In this document: in pieces, positions 7,618 to 17,000 of the stretch
Layout: each line of letters begins with the position of its first letter
Position numbering within the stretch: the stretch's first letter is position 1
Origin: Deltaproteobacteria bacterium
GTDB lineage: Bacteria > Desulfobacterota > Desulfuromonadia > Desulfuromonadales > BM103
Length of the DNA stretch: 48,477 nt
Assembly: GCA_019313185.1 (NCBI GenBank)
Contig: JAFDBS010000108.1
Span: forward strand, 1 to 48,477
Direction of reading: 5' to 3'
The notes under the pieces: generated by a model
The model's database searches: none
Told to the model about the DNA's origin: nothing
What the model saw: only the letters and a program-made list of their open reading frames with translations
Translations under genes and position numbers: made by a program

Positions 7618-9741
7618 TCAGAGCAGCCATCTCAACGAGATGCCACCATAAACATTGATTTCAGGCGCAGGCTCGAAAAAACGATTGTTGCTCTCGTTGA
7701 CACGGACCGCGCCGATGTATTCTTTATTGAACACATTATTGACCCCCAAAAATGGTCTGAATTCAAAATCTTTAAAGTAAATCGTGTGAACCAGCCGAAA
7801 ATTTGACAAGGCGTAACTCCAGGCTTTGTCCGAATTGGCATTATCAACATAAACCTCATCCACATATTGGGTTTCCCACGAAGCAAAGAGTCCTGACGGA
7901 TGATAGTAGTTTAACTCGATAAACGCATTTTGTTTGGGAATTCCCGGTATCTTGTTACCCTTGAAAGATGTTCCCGAGCTATCAATGAATTTTTTAAATT
8001 CAAAGTCTGAATAAGTATAAGCCATAGACACATTCAAACCTTCCATTGGCTTGATGTTCAAGGACACTTCTAATCCATTTCGAGTCGTTTCTCCGGCATT
8101 GGTATAGTAATCAGAACCGGCTGGGTTTTGTCCTGCCACTATCAGTTCATCATCTGTTTCGATTCTGAAAACGGCCAATTCATAATTTAATACCGTATCA
8201 AGAAAGCCTTTGATGCCAACCTCATAGTTTGTTGCCGTTTGTGGATCAAGATCGTCATTAAAACCACCTGCTGCTGTCGGGTTGGCGAATTCACGACTGC
8301 TTGGAGTTTCAAAAGAGGTCCCGATATTGCCATATAAGTTGATCGCATTGCTATGACTGTAGACTAATCCGACCATGGGGCTGAATTCGGAGAAATCGAT
8401 ATCTCCCGAATCATCCGACCCGTCGTTAAAGTATTTGTCGTTAAAATCGAATTCAACCTCGTCATACCTTGCACCCAAGGTGAGTTCCAAGGCTTCAGTT
8501 ATTTTGAACTCGTTTTGCAGATAGACTCCCCAACTGATGACATCTTCATCCTGGTCAAGAGATTTGGGTCCCACCACATCACTATCGATAATGTTTGTAT
8601 AATTGACCCGATCGTCATTTTGGCTGTCGATTTCAGCACCCACGGTAAGTCGGTTATCGTGCCCAAAGATCTCTCCTTTGTAACTGTATTGCCCACCTCC
8701 CCCGACAACAAATCGGTCGAGGTCGATAATTCCACCCGATGGTGTTACCCCTTGGCCACTGAAGTCGCCAAAAGGCAATTGACCGTCAAAATCTCTGAAC
8801 ACATAATAGTTACGCAAACTAAAATCGTGTAACACCCCAATAGACTTTTTGTAAAGTAAACCTATTTGCTCTTGTTCGACTGACTCTCCGGCGTCAAATC
8901 TCAAGTTGTTTCTCTGGGCAGCTTTCGGTGTGGAAATATCGACATTAAATGCGTTGCCCGTCCTGACCAGTCCTCCCGGATCGTCCGCCTTGGGTGAATC
9001 CACAGCGTTGACAGTCAGCGTCAGATTGGAACTCTCATCAAAGTCGTAGCGAAATTTAGAATTTAACAGGGTGTTTTTTGTGCCGCTATGATCGCGATAT
9101 CCATCATAATTGAGCTTGGACACATTAACGAGGTAATTCAACTTGCCTTTTTGCCCCCCGAATTTAAAGTGATGCTTACGGAAATCATATGAACCGAAAC
9201 TGGTCCGTAATTCCACGAATGGCTCATCCTCAGGGCCATCTTCGGTATACATGTTAATCACACCGCCCGATGCAACACCATATAAAGAGGATGCTGGCCC
9301 TCTTATAACCTCTATGCGATCGAGGGAACCAATATCAATGCTGTCAACCCCTCCTTGCCCATCGGGCAGAGTCGCTGGGATTCCATCAACATAGAGCTTG
9401 ATGCCCCGGATGCCGAACGTTGCCCTCGCACCGAACCCTCTGATAGAAATCCGCAAGTCCTGGGCGAAATTGTACCTGTTCTGCACAAATAGCCCTGGGA
9501 TTTTCACCAGCGATTCATCAATGCCAATCTGCTGTCTGCCGAATTGAATATCATCCATACTGACGTAACCGATGGAGACAGGCGTCTGGTAGAGGGATTT
9601 TTCTACCCTGGTCGCGCTCACCGTGATATCACCCAGGTGTACCGTCTCAGGGGTGTTTTTGGCTATGGCCTGCGCGCCACAAAAGACCGGCACAAACGTG
9701 CCGAGAATAAATGTTGTTATTGCGATCGTTTTCCACTGCAT
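7618..9741 (-). CDS. TonB-dependent outer-membrane receptor
   Basis: This 707-residue receptor begins with a signal peptide (about residues 1-28) and a TonB-box-like VHLGDITVSATR. The plug domain contains SIRGFGARATFGIRG, LYVDGIPATLPDGQG and IEVIRGPASSLYG, and a 22-strand-type barrel ends in a terminal aromatic-rich strand (ISLRWLL). It should import a scarce ligand such as a siderophore, metal complex or vitamin. The motifs do not settle which. No cobalamin or other riboswitch was seen ahead of it. It follows the GST-like gene by 37 bases and precedes tonB, so the three probably form one transcript. A role in metal supply for the PQQ dehydrogenase downstream in the window is possible but untested. 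Confidence 0.92.
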   Translation of the reverse strand: MQWKTIAITTFILGTFVPVFCGAQAIAKNTPETVHLGDITVSATRVEKSLYQTPVSIGYVSMDDIQFGRQQIGIDESLVKIPGLFVQNRYNFAQDLRISIRGFGARATFGIRGIKLYVDGIPATLPDGQGGVDSIDIGSLDRIEVIRGPASSLYGVASGGVINMYTEDGPEDEPFVELRTSFGSYDFRKHHFKFGGQKGKLNYLVNVSKLNYDGYRDHSGTKNTLLNSKFRYDFDESSNLTLTVNAVDSPKADDPGGLVRTGNAFNVDISTPKAAQRNNLRFDAGESVEQEQIGLLYKKSIGVLHDFSLRNYYVFRDFDGQLPFGDFSGQGVTPSGGIIDLDRFVVGGGGQYSYKGEIFGHDNRLTVGAEIDSQNDDRVNYTNIIDSDVVGPKSLDQDEDVISWGVYLQNEFKITEALELTLGARYDEVEFDFNDKYFNDGSDDSGDIDFSEFSPMVGLVYSHSNAINLYGNIGTSFETPSSREFANPTAAGGFNDDLDPQTATNYEVGIKGFLDTVLNYELAVFRIETDDELIVAGQNPAGSDYYTNAGETTRNGLEVSLNIKPMEGLNVSMAYTYSDFEFKKFIDSSGTSFKGNKIPGIPKQNAFIELNYYHPSGLFASWETQYVDEVYVDNANSDKAWSYALSNFRLVHTIYFKDFEFRPFLGVNNVFNKEYIGAVRVNESNNRFFEPAPEINVYGGISLRWLL

Positions 9742-9778
9742 AACAACGTCCTTTCAGTCGCCGCCATGGCGGTCTGGG

Positions 9779-10474
9779 TCAACACGCTGTATCATCAACA
9801 AGACAGTGCCCTTCGGGCAGGTAGCTGCGATAGAGTTGGTGGGTACGCTGAAAACTAGGACGTCCAAAAACCCTGCACAGTTTCTCCTCGATAACAGGGA
9901 AAAACGACAGGCATTCCTGCCCTTCTGGAGTTTGTTGCATCTGCCTGATAATTGGCGCGATAAAGAGGTCCGCCAGGCTAAAGTGCTGACCAGCCAGATA
10001 GTCGTTTTGCGCGTAGGCATAACTCAACTGTCGCAAAGCCGCTTGGATCTCCGGCATGGCAGCCTGGATGATTGATTTGTCAGGCTTTCCCTGTGGCCCC
10101 CTGGGGAAAACATAATGACTTACCAAGTTGCTGATACAGGGCCTGTGATAGTAACAATTGATGGAACTGATCCATTGCTCCATGCGGGCTGCTGCTAGCG
10201 GCTCTTGAGGGACGAGACTGGTCCCTTCAAAAAGCAGGTCGATGCAGCGACAGATGGCTGACGTCTCGTAAAACTTGGCGCCAGCAATTTCAGCCGCGGG
10301 TATTTTGGCAAACGGATGCCAGAGCAAGTGATCAGGAGTTTTCAGGGCTACCGGCGTATCATGGCCATTCACCTGCAACGTGTAAGAGGCACCCCTCTCC
10401 TCGCAGGTAAGAATGACTGTCTCGACGTAGTGGCTAATAGGGGTACCGATGATTTTTATCGAAGATGGTTTCAT
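9779..10474 (-). CDS. Glutathione S-transferase-like protein
   Basis: The 231-residue protein has a thioredoxin-fold N-terminal half, with the cis-proline region HPFAKIPA and the glutathione gamma-glutamyl-binding E-T/S pair in YETSAICR. An all-helical C-terminal half contains YLAGQHFSLADLFIAP, the GST N-capping box region. It would conjugate or reduce an electrophile with glutathione, or serve as an isomerase. The substrate cannot be read from sequence. It is the first gene of a minus-strand set with the TonB-dependent receptor and tonB, and is divergent from the SDR gene across about 205 bases that must hold both promoters. Confidence 0.85.
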   Translation of the reverse strand: MKPSSIKIIGTPISHYVETVILTCEERGASYTLQVNGHDTPVALKTPDHLLWHPFAKIPAAEIAGAKFYETSAICRCIDLLFEGTSLVPQEPLAAARMEQWISSINCYYHRPCISNLVSHYVFPRGPQGKPDKSIIQAAMPEIQAALRQLSYAYAQNDYLAGQHFSLADLFIAPIIRQMQQTPEGQECLSFFPVIEEKLCRVFGRPSFQRTHQLYRSYLPEGHCLVDDTAC

Positions 10475-10679
10475 CAGGGTCCCGTATCTGTGTTATTCAA
10501 GAATCATCCCTATGCAGACCGCATAAAGCACGTACCGCAAATGGTTAATATCTTAGCACACTGTGATCGAACGACGGCGATTATATTCTTGTCAAAGGAA
10601 TATTTGTTGTTGATCATCATTCTCATTACTGGTTTATTAACCCATACCGAAAAAGAAACAAACTTGTTGGGAGGTAGAG

Positions 10680-11486
10680 ATGCAGCAAAACATATTTAGT
10701 ATCAGCGGTCAACAGGCCCTGGTAACCGGTGCCGGTGCCAATGGCGGGATCGGTCATGCGATAGCGCTTGGCCTTGCCCGTGCGGGCGTCAAGCTGTATC
10801 TGGCTGATATCGATCAGGAGGGGTTGAACCGCAGCATAAACGAGTCAAGAGACCTCGGTGGGGAAGCCGAAGGCATGAGGTGCGACATTGCCGAAGAAAA
10901 CCAGGTCCAGGCCCTTTTCGACTGGCTCGACTCAACAGGTGCACAACTCGACATCCTGGTCAACGTGCCGTTCGCCTTTCCCAGCCGGACCCGCCCTCAC
11001 CTCCTGAAATACGCCGATTGGCTGAAGACGCAGCAGGTCAGCGTAACCGGCTATTTCCTCTGTTGTCGTGCAGCGATTGAGCGCATGCTGCCACAAAAAA
11101 GAGGCTGCATCATCAATATCGGTTCGAATGCCGGTGTTTCCGCCTTAGGGCGTGGCGCCATGGCCTACAGCTGCGCCAAGGCCGCAGTCCACCAGATGAC
11201 GCGGGAACTGGCTGTCGAATACGCACAGGACGGCATTCGCGTCAATACCATTGCCCCGGCGCAAACCCTCACCCCTGGTTTGAAAGAACACATAAAGAAC
11301 AAAGCTTTCCAGGAGCAGGTCCTGCCCAAGATCCTTAATGGCATTCCGATGAGGCGCTTGCTGAAACCAGAAGAAATGGTCGGCCCCACGCTTTTTCTGG
11401 CATCTCCGGCTGCGGCTGGAGTAACGGGAGCTTTGCTGCCGGTTGATGGTGGCAACCTGGCCATGAATGCCGGTGGTGGCCAGTAA
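10680..11486 (+). CDS. Short-chain dehydrogenase/reductase (SDR)
   Basis: The 268-residue classical SDR starts at an ATG behind GGGAGG. The dinucleotide-binding motif TGAGANGGIG spans residues 16-25, and the catalytic Ser-Tyr-Lys set is S149, Y163 and K167 (YSCAK). The C-terminal PVDGGNLAMN is typical. The usual N-N-A-G after beta-strand 4 reads N-V-P-F here, a noticeable departure. The substrate is unknown. The gene points towards the end of the minus-strand U32 operon (23 bases between stops), so the two are convergent. It could still act in the same pathway, since GST, SDR and the operon lie side by side. Confidence 0.9.
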   Translation: MQQNIFSISGQQALVTGAGANGGIGHAIALGLARAGVKLYLADIDQEGLNRSINESRDLGGEAEGMRCDIAEENQVQALFDWLDSTGAQLDILVNVPFAFPSRTRPHLLKYADWLKTQQVSVTGYFLCCRAAIERMLPQKRGCIINIGSNAGVSALGRGAMAYSCAKAAVHQMTRELAVEYAQDGIRVNTIAPAQTLTPGLKEHIKNKAFQEQVLPKILNGIPMRRLLKPEEMVGPTLFLASPAAAGVTGALLPVDGGNLAMNAGGGQ

Positions 11487-11509
11487 GGAGGGCTGTTTGG
11501 GAATGGTCA

Positions 11510-14122
11510 TCAAGCCAGCTGAATCAAGCCGTTGGCGCCATCGAGACGGATTCGGTCACCGCTATTCAGCATCGCCGTAGCTCCCGGCAGGACGGCAGCA
11601 GGGATCCCGCGTTCACGTGCTTGGCAGGCACTATGGGCCAGCAGGCCACCAATCTCGACAATCAAGCCACCGAGGTTACCGAGCAGCGCCGACAACCCGA
11701 GATTAAGAGATGGGATAACCAACACATGTTCCGGACCTAGGTCCATTTGAAGACTCCCGAGATCGTCCAATGTTTCGACAACACAGGCAACCCCCTCGAT
11801 ATAACCGGGTGAAACCGCCTGCCCCTGCCATGAGTCGGCAGGGCTGAGCTGATGCTCGACACCCAGTTTTCCCAAGTCCTTTTCAAAAAGAACCGCCGGT
11901 ACTCGATTCTTTTCGGCCAGGTAACTGGCCAATTGGTGGTGGGTACGTCTCTTCGTGATAGTACGACGCCATTTCGCCAATGATTCACAGCAGGCGGAGA
12001 TCTCGTGAGGGTAAAGGTAAAAAATATCACCCGGTTCGAGTTGCAGTCGTGATTCGATCTCCAGCAAGGTCGACCTGACTAGGTCGTATTCAGCCAGGAA
12101 GAAATACTTGACATGCTCACGCAACGGCAGGAAGCGCTGTGCCAACCTCAGGTCAAACCAGAAATCAGGGTGAGCATCGTGCGACATATGGTTGTTTTCA
12201 AGCATCTTCTCGCTGGCAATGCGCTTGCCCTGCTGCGACGGCTGTGATCGCTCTGCCTCTTGCTCCAGGGAGGTGCGCGCCCGGATCATCTCCATCAGGG
12301 GCCCGGGATCTTCATGATAGCGCGGCAGTGAAACTTCCAGCTCATTGGTAGCGAGATGGCCGTAACGATGCAGGTATTCTGACATCGTCAAGGTGCCACG
12401 ACAAACTTCTTCAAGATCGTTGTGTTTTGAGCTGATCGGCGTTTCCTGCAGACCCAAGAAAAGTACGGTGAGATAGAATGTCTGTTCCTGGGGGGTTAAG
12501 TCGAGCAGGCGAACCCGGCACAAGTCATAAAAGTAGAAGCCGAGGCGGGCAATACTGACGAATTCCCTGCAAGTTTCCTGTTGCAGGTGTTTGATGAGAC
12601 CATTCAGGCGCTCGGTCAGACCGGGCAGCTCAAGATCTTCCAAGCGTATCGCATTCTGTGCATTCAGGTAGTTGCGCCAACGCTGCTCCATAGCTGCCAT
12701 CATGTCATCATCAAAAGCGTTTGCGTGCTGGCGTTGCAACAGATTGAAATTTTTTAAGGTTTCGAGACGTAGTCTGGCCTCTTCATGGGGATAGTTTTCC
12801 TCGGCCCGAGCTTCATCCAGCAGCTGCTCATAAAGCCCCAACTCGGGATAGTTCGCCAACTCCGGGTTCTGCTCAACAATTTTATGGATGCGCGCTACAG
12901 GCTGCTGTATACCGATATCATAGGTGTAAGCATCGATTTCGAGCAGAAAGAAAGGCTGACCGGCCATCAGTTGGAACAGGCCGTCACAGGCATCCGCGGC
13001 CAACTGATAACCCAGACGCTGCCGCCCACGTATGATGGCACCGTCGCGCCCTGCGAAAATCAGATCAAAGAGGCCGAAACTCATGGGCGTCGGGGATGGC
13101 AGAAGTTCGGCGATATTGCCGTTACTGAGGATGCTATTCGACTGCTTGAGCCGCCCCTGCTGCCGCAATTCTGCCAGCCTCTGCTGTAACAGGATTTTTT
13201 CACGGGCGATATATTTGGCAATTTTTTTCTGTTCGTAGAAGGCAGCGCAGGTGATCGGACGCACCTGCAGCAACTGGATACCAAACGCATCGAAAGCGAA
13301 CTCAATGTCGACAGCCATGTCTTCATGCTGCTCAACTTTCTTGGCCAGGCAATGCAGTTCGGAAAGCTGGGAAACGCTTAAGGTGGATGATTTCTTCTCG
13401 GTTTTAGGGACTGTTTTACGTCCTTTGGCGGTGTGCATCCATGCTTGTTCGGCGACCGTCTGTCGGATCAGCTTGCCGTGCCGATCCATTACGTAGTGAT
13501 CGGGAGTCAGCTTACCGGCAGTGAGGGGTTCGCCCAAACCCAAAATGGCATTGATGTGAATATGGTCTGGGTTGCCGGTGATGGGGTCAGTACTGAACAG
13601 GATGCCAGAACTCGAGGCCTCGACCTGTGCCTGCACAAAGACAGCGATGGTAGAAAGTTCATCATGATGATGCAAGCGACGATAGCGTTGGGCTTCTGAA
13701 CAGTTGGCGGAATCGAAACAGCCGGCAACGGCGTTCAAGAGATTGGCTTCCTGGCGGATATTCAGGTAGGAGGGATAAATGCCGGCTGCACTGGCTTCAT
13801 GCTGGTCTTCATCCAGAGCGGAACTGCGCACTGCGACGGTGATCAGTTTAAGCGAACGGTGGATACGTAAAATCTCTGCACACAACTCCGGTGCGAGCAG
13901 CGGGTTGTTGTCCCGACTGGCAAGGTAGTGCTGGTACGCGGAAACGGTGATGCAGTACCCTTTGGGCACACGAAAGCCGGCCTGGGAAAGGCGCGCCAGG
14001 CGATAGGCCTTCTCCCCGACCCAGTCGCGTGCCTCTGGAGTCACATCCCCGAGTTTTATGACCCAAGGCACCTCACCGGTCAGAGAATGCGCATAATTGA
14101 TGTCAGATTGCGACAGTTGCAT
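11510..14122 (-). CDS. PEP-utilising dikinase-like enzyme (PEP synthase / rifampicin phosphotransferase type)
   Basis: The product is about 870 residues. The N-terminal ATP-grasp (PPDK N-terminal) domain has VAVRSSALDEDQHEASAAG and LLQVRPIT. A long helical middle part follows. The C-terminal swivelling phosphohistidine domain has GGLLAHSACQARERGIPA, with the catalytic His at about residue 830, and LNSGDRIRLDG. The PEP/pyruvate-binding TIM barrel of true PEP synthase is absent. The plan is therefore that of rifampicin phosphotransferases and related enzymes that move the beta-phosphate of ATP, via His, onto a small molecule. It is the last gene of the U32 operon and its start overlaps the preceding gene. 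ATG at 14122 or 14140 are both possible and neither has a strong ribosome binding site. With the phosphatase at the operon's other end it suggests a phosphorylated intermediate. Confidence 0.82.
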   Translation of the reverse strand: MQLSQSDINYAHSLTGEVPWVIKLGDVTPEARDWVGEKAYRLARLSQAGFRVPKGYCITVSAYQHYLASRDNNPLLAPELCAEILRIHRSLKLITVAVRSSALDEDQHEASAAGIYPSYLNIRQEANLLNAVAGCFDSANCSEAQRYRRLHHHDELSTIAVFVQAQVEASSSGILFSTDPITGNPDHIHINAILGLGEPLTAGKLTPDHYVMDRHGKLIRQTVAEQAWMHTAKGRKTVPKTEKKSSTLSVSQLSELHCLAKKVEQHEDMAVDIEFAFDAFGIQLLQVRPITCAAFYEQKKIAKYIAREKILLQQRLAELRQQGRLKQSNSILSNGNIAELLPSPTPMSFGLFDLIFAGRDGAIIRGRQRLGYQLAADACDGLFQLMAGQPFFLLEIDAYTYDIGIQQPVARIHKIVEQNPELANYPELGLYEQLLDEARAEENYPHEEARLRLETLKNFNLLQRQHANAFDDDMMAAMEQRWRNYLNAQNAIRLEDLELPGLTERLNGLIKHLQQETCREFVSIARLGFYFYDLCRVRLLDLTPQEQTFYLTVLFLGLQETPISSKHNDLEEVCRGTLTMSEYLHRYGHLATNELEVSLPRYHEDPGPLMEMIRARTSLEQEAERSQPSQQGKRIASEKMLENNHMSHDAHPDFWFDLRLAQRFLPLREHVKYFFLAEYDLVRSTLLEIESRLQLEPGDIFYLYPHEISACCESLAKWRRTITKRRTHHQLASYLAEKNRVPAVLFEKDLGKLGVEHQLSPADSWQGQAVSPGYIEGVACVVETLDDLGSLQMDLGPEHVLVIPSLNLGLSALLGNLGGLIVEIGGLLAHSACQARERGIPAAVLPGATAMLNSGDRIRLDGANGLIQLA

Positions 14123-15056
14123 GATGGACTCGACTGTCATCGCGTCGCACGCGTTCCGTGCGCCACCGGTGACGGATTGCCTCCCATTTTTCTTCAAAAT
14201 CCCGCAGGTCCTTGCCGCCCTGTAACACGTGATCTAAGGCGCGCCTGTAAAATTTGACGATATCGCAGATCAGCGGGATCGAACGTTCACGCCCAGGTAT
14301 CTTGAACCGGCTGACGCCTAACTCCACGTACTGGGGGAGTTCCCATAAGAGCAGTTCGGGGGTCCCTTTGAGTGTGGGGGTTTCAGGCTGGAGCTCGTGA
14401 TCGATCTCCAGATCCCACTGAGCACGGCAGATCCGGTGGCAACTGCCCCCGCGGCTTGCACTGCCAATGCAATGGTTTTTCTGCTCTTCATCGCGGTAGT
14501 GGTCAATATGAAAGTAGCTGCTCGAATAGCAGCGTCCCGGGCAGATACGGCCAGGTTTTGTTGCCTGGAACATGAAGGCTTCCAGGGCCATGTCAGTCTG
14601 TTGATTGATCTGGCGCAGTTCCTCCACGCCCCAACGGTAAGGTATTACTATAATATTGGCTCCTAACTCATTAAAAAACTTGATATCATTGATATTGAAC
14701 ACTCCGGCCGTCACACTGACGTGGATCTCAATGTCCGGGAAATTCTGACGAACCAGGCGGATACAGCCCGGATCACAGAGCATGATCCCATCGACACCAC
14801 GTGTCACGTATAGCTCCACCTTGTCCAGAAAGAGCTTAAACTCTTCAGGGCAAGGCATGACGTTCATGGCAAGGCGGATATCCTTGTCATAGGTCTTGCC
14901 GTAATCTATCAGGTCAAAAATCTCCTGGTCAGTGAGCTCATCGCTCTGCGGACGCCGGCTCCAGCCTCTCGGTCCGACATAAACTGAATCGGCACCGCTT
15001 TCCAGGGCCGCAATAGCCATCGATTTACTGCCCCCAGGGGCCATCAGGACTGCCAT
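14103..15056 (-). CDS. U32 family protein, UbiU-like (third UbiU-like copy)
   Basis: This 317-residue protein starts at an ATG two bases after the preceding stop, with GGAAGTATAGAG ahead of it. The TIM-barrel start MAPGGS and GADSVYVGPRGWSRR (residues 5-35) is shared with its two paralogues in the operon. Four cysteines are placed as a pair of CxxxC motifs (C172, C176, C206, C210). FKIPGRERS at about 251-259 corresponds to the KIEGR motif of U32 proteins, with Pro in place of the usual Glu. Characterised relatives (UbiU, TrhP, RlhA) support O2-independent hydroxylation, and UbiU binds [4Fe-4S]. Protease activity, implied by the family name, is not expected. It carries extra cysteines (C69, C94, C98, C196) that the paralogues lack. 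The substrate is unknown. Confidence 0.85.
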   Translation of the reverse strand: MAVLMAPGGSKSMAIAALESGADSVYVGPRGWSRRPQSDELTDQEIFDLIDYGKTYDKDIRLAMNVMPCPEEFKLFLDKVELYVTRGVDGIMLCDPGCIRLVRQNFPDIEIHVSVTAGVFNINDIKFFNELGANIIVIPYRWGVEELRQINQQTDMALEAFMFQATKPGRICPGRCYSSSYFHIDHYRDEEQKNHCIGSASRGGSCHRICRAQWDLEIDHELQPETPTLKGTPELLLWELPQYVELGVSRFKIPGRERSIPLICDIVKFYRRALDHVLQGGKDLRDFEEKWEAIRHRWRTERVRRDDSRVHHATVAI

Positions 15057-15058
15057 CT

Positions 15059-16009
15059 CTATACTTCCATTGCCGGTGCTATAAGCTTTCTGCCGGCACG
15101 CATGCAGCTGAACCATTCTTTATCAAGAGCGGGTACAGCTTGGTTGTCGATTTGGGCAACAACTTGGTGCAATCGCACCAGGTTGTCAAAGTCGGCCGAC
15201 GACCATGATGTCACCATGCGTCGTTGCCAAAGGGCATAAACTTGATCGAGGGTCTTTGAGGACGGCAAACCGACGATCTCATACCAACTTTCAGGACAGC
15301 TCACCAGGATCTGGATTGCCTCCCGATACGCCTGGCAAAAACCCACTATGACATGCGAATGTCGGTTGACAAATTCGTCCCTGAAAACGAAAAATGTCGT
15401 GGCTGGTGATGCATCGATCAACGATTCGACCAAATCGACGATGTCACAAACCTGGTGTATCCACGGAGTGTTGAGAATCTCCGGAATACGGTGCCAGAAA
15501 ATCAGGGCGGCTTCAAATCGCTGATCTTTCAGCTGGGACTCCAGCTCAATTTTCGATGGAACAACAACCGTTTCGCAGGTCTCCGCAGGATCAAACCCAT
15601 GATTCTGCTTCACCCAGGCACGTAGCACCTTCCAGTTCTTGTCGGTCTCGCGCAGTAACCCGATGCGATGTCCTTCAAGATCCCCCGGGCTGTTGATTCC
15701 GGATGACTCACATGCGAGCAGGCCTCCCATGATGCGGCCATAAGGATAAGCAGCCGTGAACGGAATGCCTGCAGCGCGGGCACGCCCGATAGAAAGCCAA
15801 TCGGTATCGATGAAGTCGATTTCACCGGCTTGCAGGGCTGTTTCCGGTGAAGTCCTGCGTGCATCACCCTGCTGATCATGCAGGATGAGATTGAGCTCGA
15901 AACCATTTTTAAGGTCAAGCTGATAATCATTGATCGTCTGCATGACCCAGCGCGTGCTGCCGGTCGTTTCAAAACCAGCTTTAAGCGCCGGAAAAGTCTG
16001 GCCGTGCAT
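15059..16009 (-). CDS. Cytosolic NMT1/THI5-like substrate-binding-protein fold
   Basis: The 316-residue protein has the two-lobe NMT1/TauA-type binding-protein sequence (GEIDFIDTDWLSIGRARAAGIPF, LEGHRIGLLRE) but no signal peptide or lipobox. Its start MHGQTFPALKAG goes straight into the first strand. The ATG directly follows the stop of the preceding gene with AAGG upstream, so a missed leader is unlikely. It is clearly paralogous to the exported binding protein at 26535-27536: TDWLSIGRAR against TDWIWVSRMR, GSTRW against GTVNW. Binding-protein folds without signals are known as enzymes (MqnA, MqnD, Thi5). The Cys-rich Thi5 active-site motif is not present. An enzyme or small-molecule carrier for the U32 pathway is the likeliest reading. 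There are no ABC permease or ATPase genes in this operon. Confidence 0.75.
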   Translation of the reverse strand: MHGQTFPALKAGFETTGSTRWVMQTINDYQLDLKNGFELNLILHDQQGDARRTSPETALQAGEIDFIDTDWLSIGRARAAGIPFTAAYPYGRIMGGLLACESSGINSPGDLEGHRIGLLRETDKNWKVLRAWVKQNHGFDPAETCETVVVPSKIELESQLKDQRFEAALIFWHRIPEILNTPWIHQVCDIVDLVESLIDASPATTFFVFRDEFVNRHSHVIVGFCQAYREAIQILVSCPESWYEIVGLPSSKTLDQVYALWQRRMVTSWSSADFDNLVRLHQVVAQIDNQAVPALDKEWFSCMRAGRKLIAPAMEV

Positions 16010-16996
16010 TCAGATACCTTCCTTGACGGAACTTTTTTCGTGCCCGTAACTGTGGGCGCGCGACACCAGGGAATTGACGCGACGCCCTTTGGCTGCTACC
16101 CAGCGCTTGCGCAGAACCTCCATCTCCGCAGCGTAGGCCGACATGTCTATTTGGGTGCCATCGAGAATCCCGTCGATCACCTTGCGATAAAACGCCACCA
16201 GGTCACAGATCATCTTGGCAGGGCGTTCGCGCCCGGAAAGCTTGAAACAGGACACGCCAGCTTGAATCATTTCAGGAATCTGTTCGAGCATCAGGTGCGC
16301 ATCGCTACGCAGCTTGAGAGCCTGATGCGCTTCATTGACCACTCCGAAATCCCAGGCCTTCTGGCAAATGCGGTAGCATTCCTTGGCACCACGGTTTGCG
16401 CTGCCGTAAAAATAATCCTTGCCCTCTTCCTCGGTCCAGTTGCGGAATTTCAGATAACTGCTCATGATACATTTGCCAGGGCAGATTTTCCCCGTCTGGA
16501 TCGGTTCGAAGAGAAAGACTTCCTTTTCAATATCGCATTTTTTGTGGAGTTCTCGCACTTCTTTGACGCCCCACCGGTAAGGCAGGATGATAACGTCAGC
16601 ACCGAGGTCCTTGTAAAAATACACATCCTCAAGGTTGGTGATGCCACTGCCGATGCTGACATGAATCACGGCGTCAGGAGCCAGTTGGCGAATCGGGGCA
16701 ATAGCGCCGGGGTCGGTAACGATAAAACCGGCTGCGCCCAGCTCGGCAAAACGAGCGATGGCATCCAGCCATTGCCGGTATTCCATAGGGCTCGGGAAGG
16801 TATTGAAGACAACCCGGATATCGGCGTCGTTGGCCTTTGCGTGGGTGATGACCTCTTTGATCTGTGAATCGGTCATTTCGAGTTCATAGGGGCGTCGACT
16901 CCACCCCAGCGCGCCCACATAGATCGAGTCTGCGCCGGCGTCAACCGCGCCGACCGCCATCTCCAACGATCCTCCCGGTGCAAGTAGGTGACTCAT
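16010..16996 (-). CDS. U32 family protein, UbiU-like (second UbiU-like copy)
   Basis: The 328-residue product starts at an ATG with GAGGATAATTTT before it, four bases after the stop of the UbiV-like gene. It has LAPGGSLEM, GADSIYVGALGWSRR, four cysteines C172, C176, C207 and C211 in two CxxxC pairs, and FKLSGRERP at about 251-259. Family knowledge points to a [4Fe-4S] TIM-barrel protein working in O2-independent hydroxylation. E. coli UbiU forms a heterodimer with UbiV, and here the two genes are adjacent in the order UbiV-like then UbiU-like. A longer open frame extends to 17203 but would overlap the neighbour by 200 bases and lacks conserved sequence, so I reject it. The C-terminal tail past residue 305 is charged and variable. 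Confidence 0.86.
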   Translation of the reverse strand: MSHLLAPGGSLEMAVGAVDAGADSIYVGALGWSRRPYELEMTDSQIKEVITHAKANDADIRVVFNTFPSPMEYRQWLDAIARFAELGAAGFIVTDPGAIAPIRQLAPDAVIHVSIGSGITNLEDVYFYKDLGADVIILPYRWGVKEVRELHKKCDIEKEVFLFEPIQTGKICPGKCIMSSYLKFRNWTEEEGKDYFYGSANRGAKECYRICQKAWDFGVVNEAHQALKLRSDAHLMLEQIPEMIQAGVSCFKLSGRERPAKMICDLVAFYRKVIDGILDGTQIDMSAYAAEMEVLRKRWVAAKGRRVNSLVSRAHSYGHEKSSVKEGI

Positions 16997-17000
16997 AAAA

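Noticed and set aside
16462-16867. Long plus-strand open frame across the U32 genes (15878-16867)
   Set aside because: It runs antisense to conserved U32 coding sequence with the Fe-S cysteines, so it is a shadow frame.
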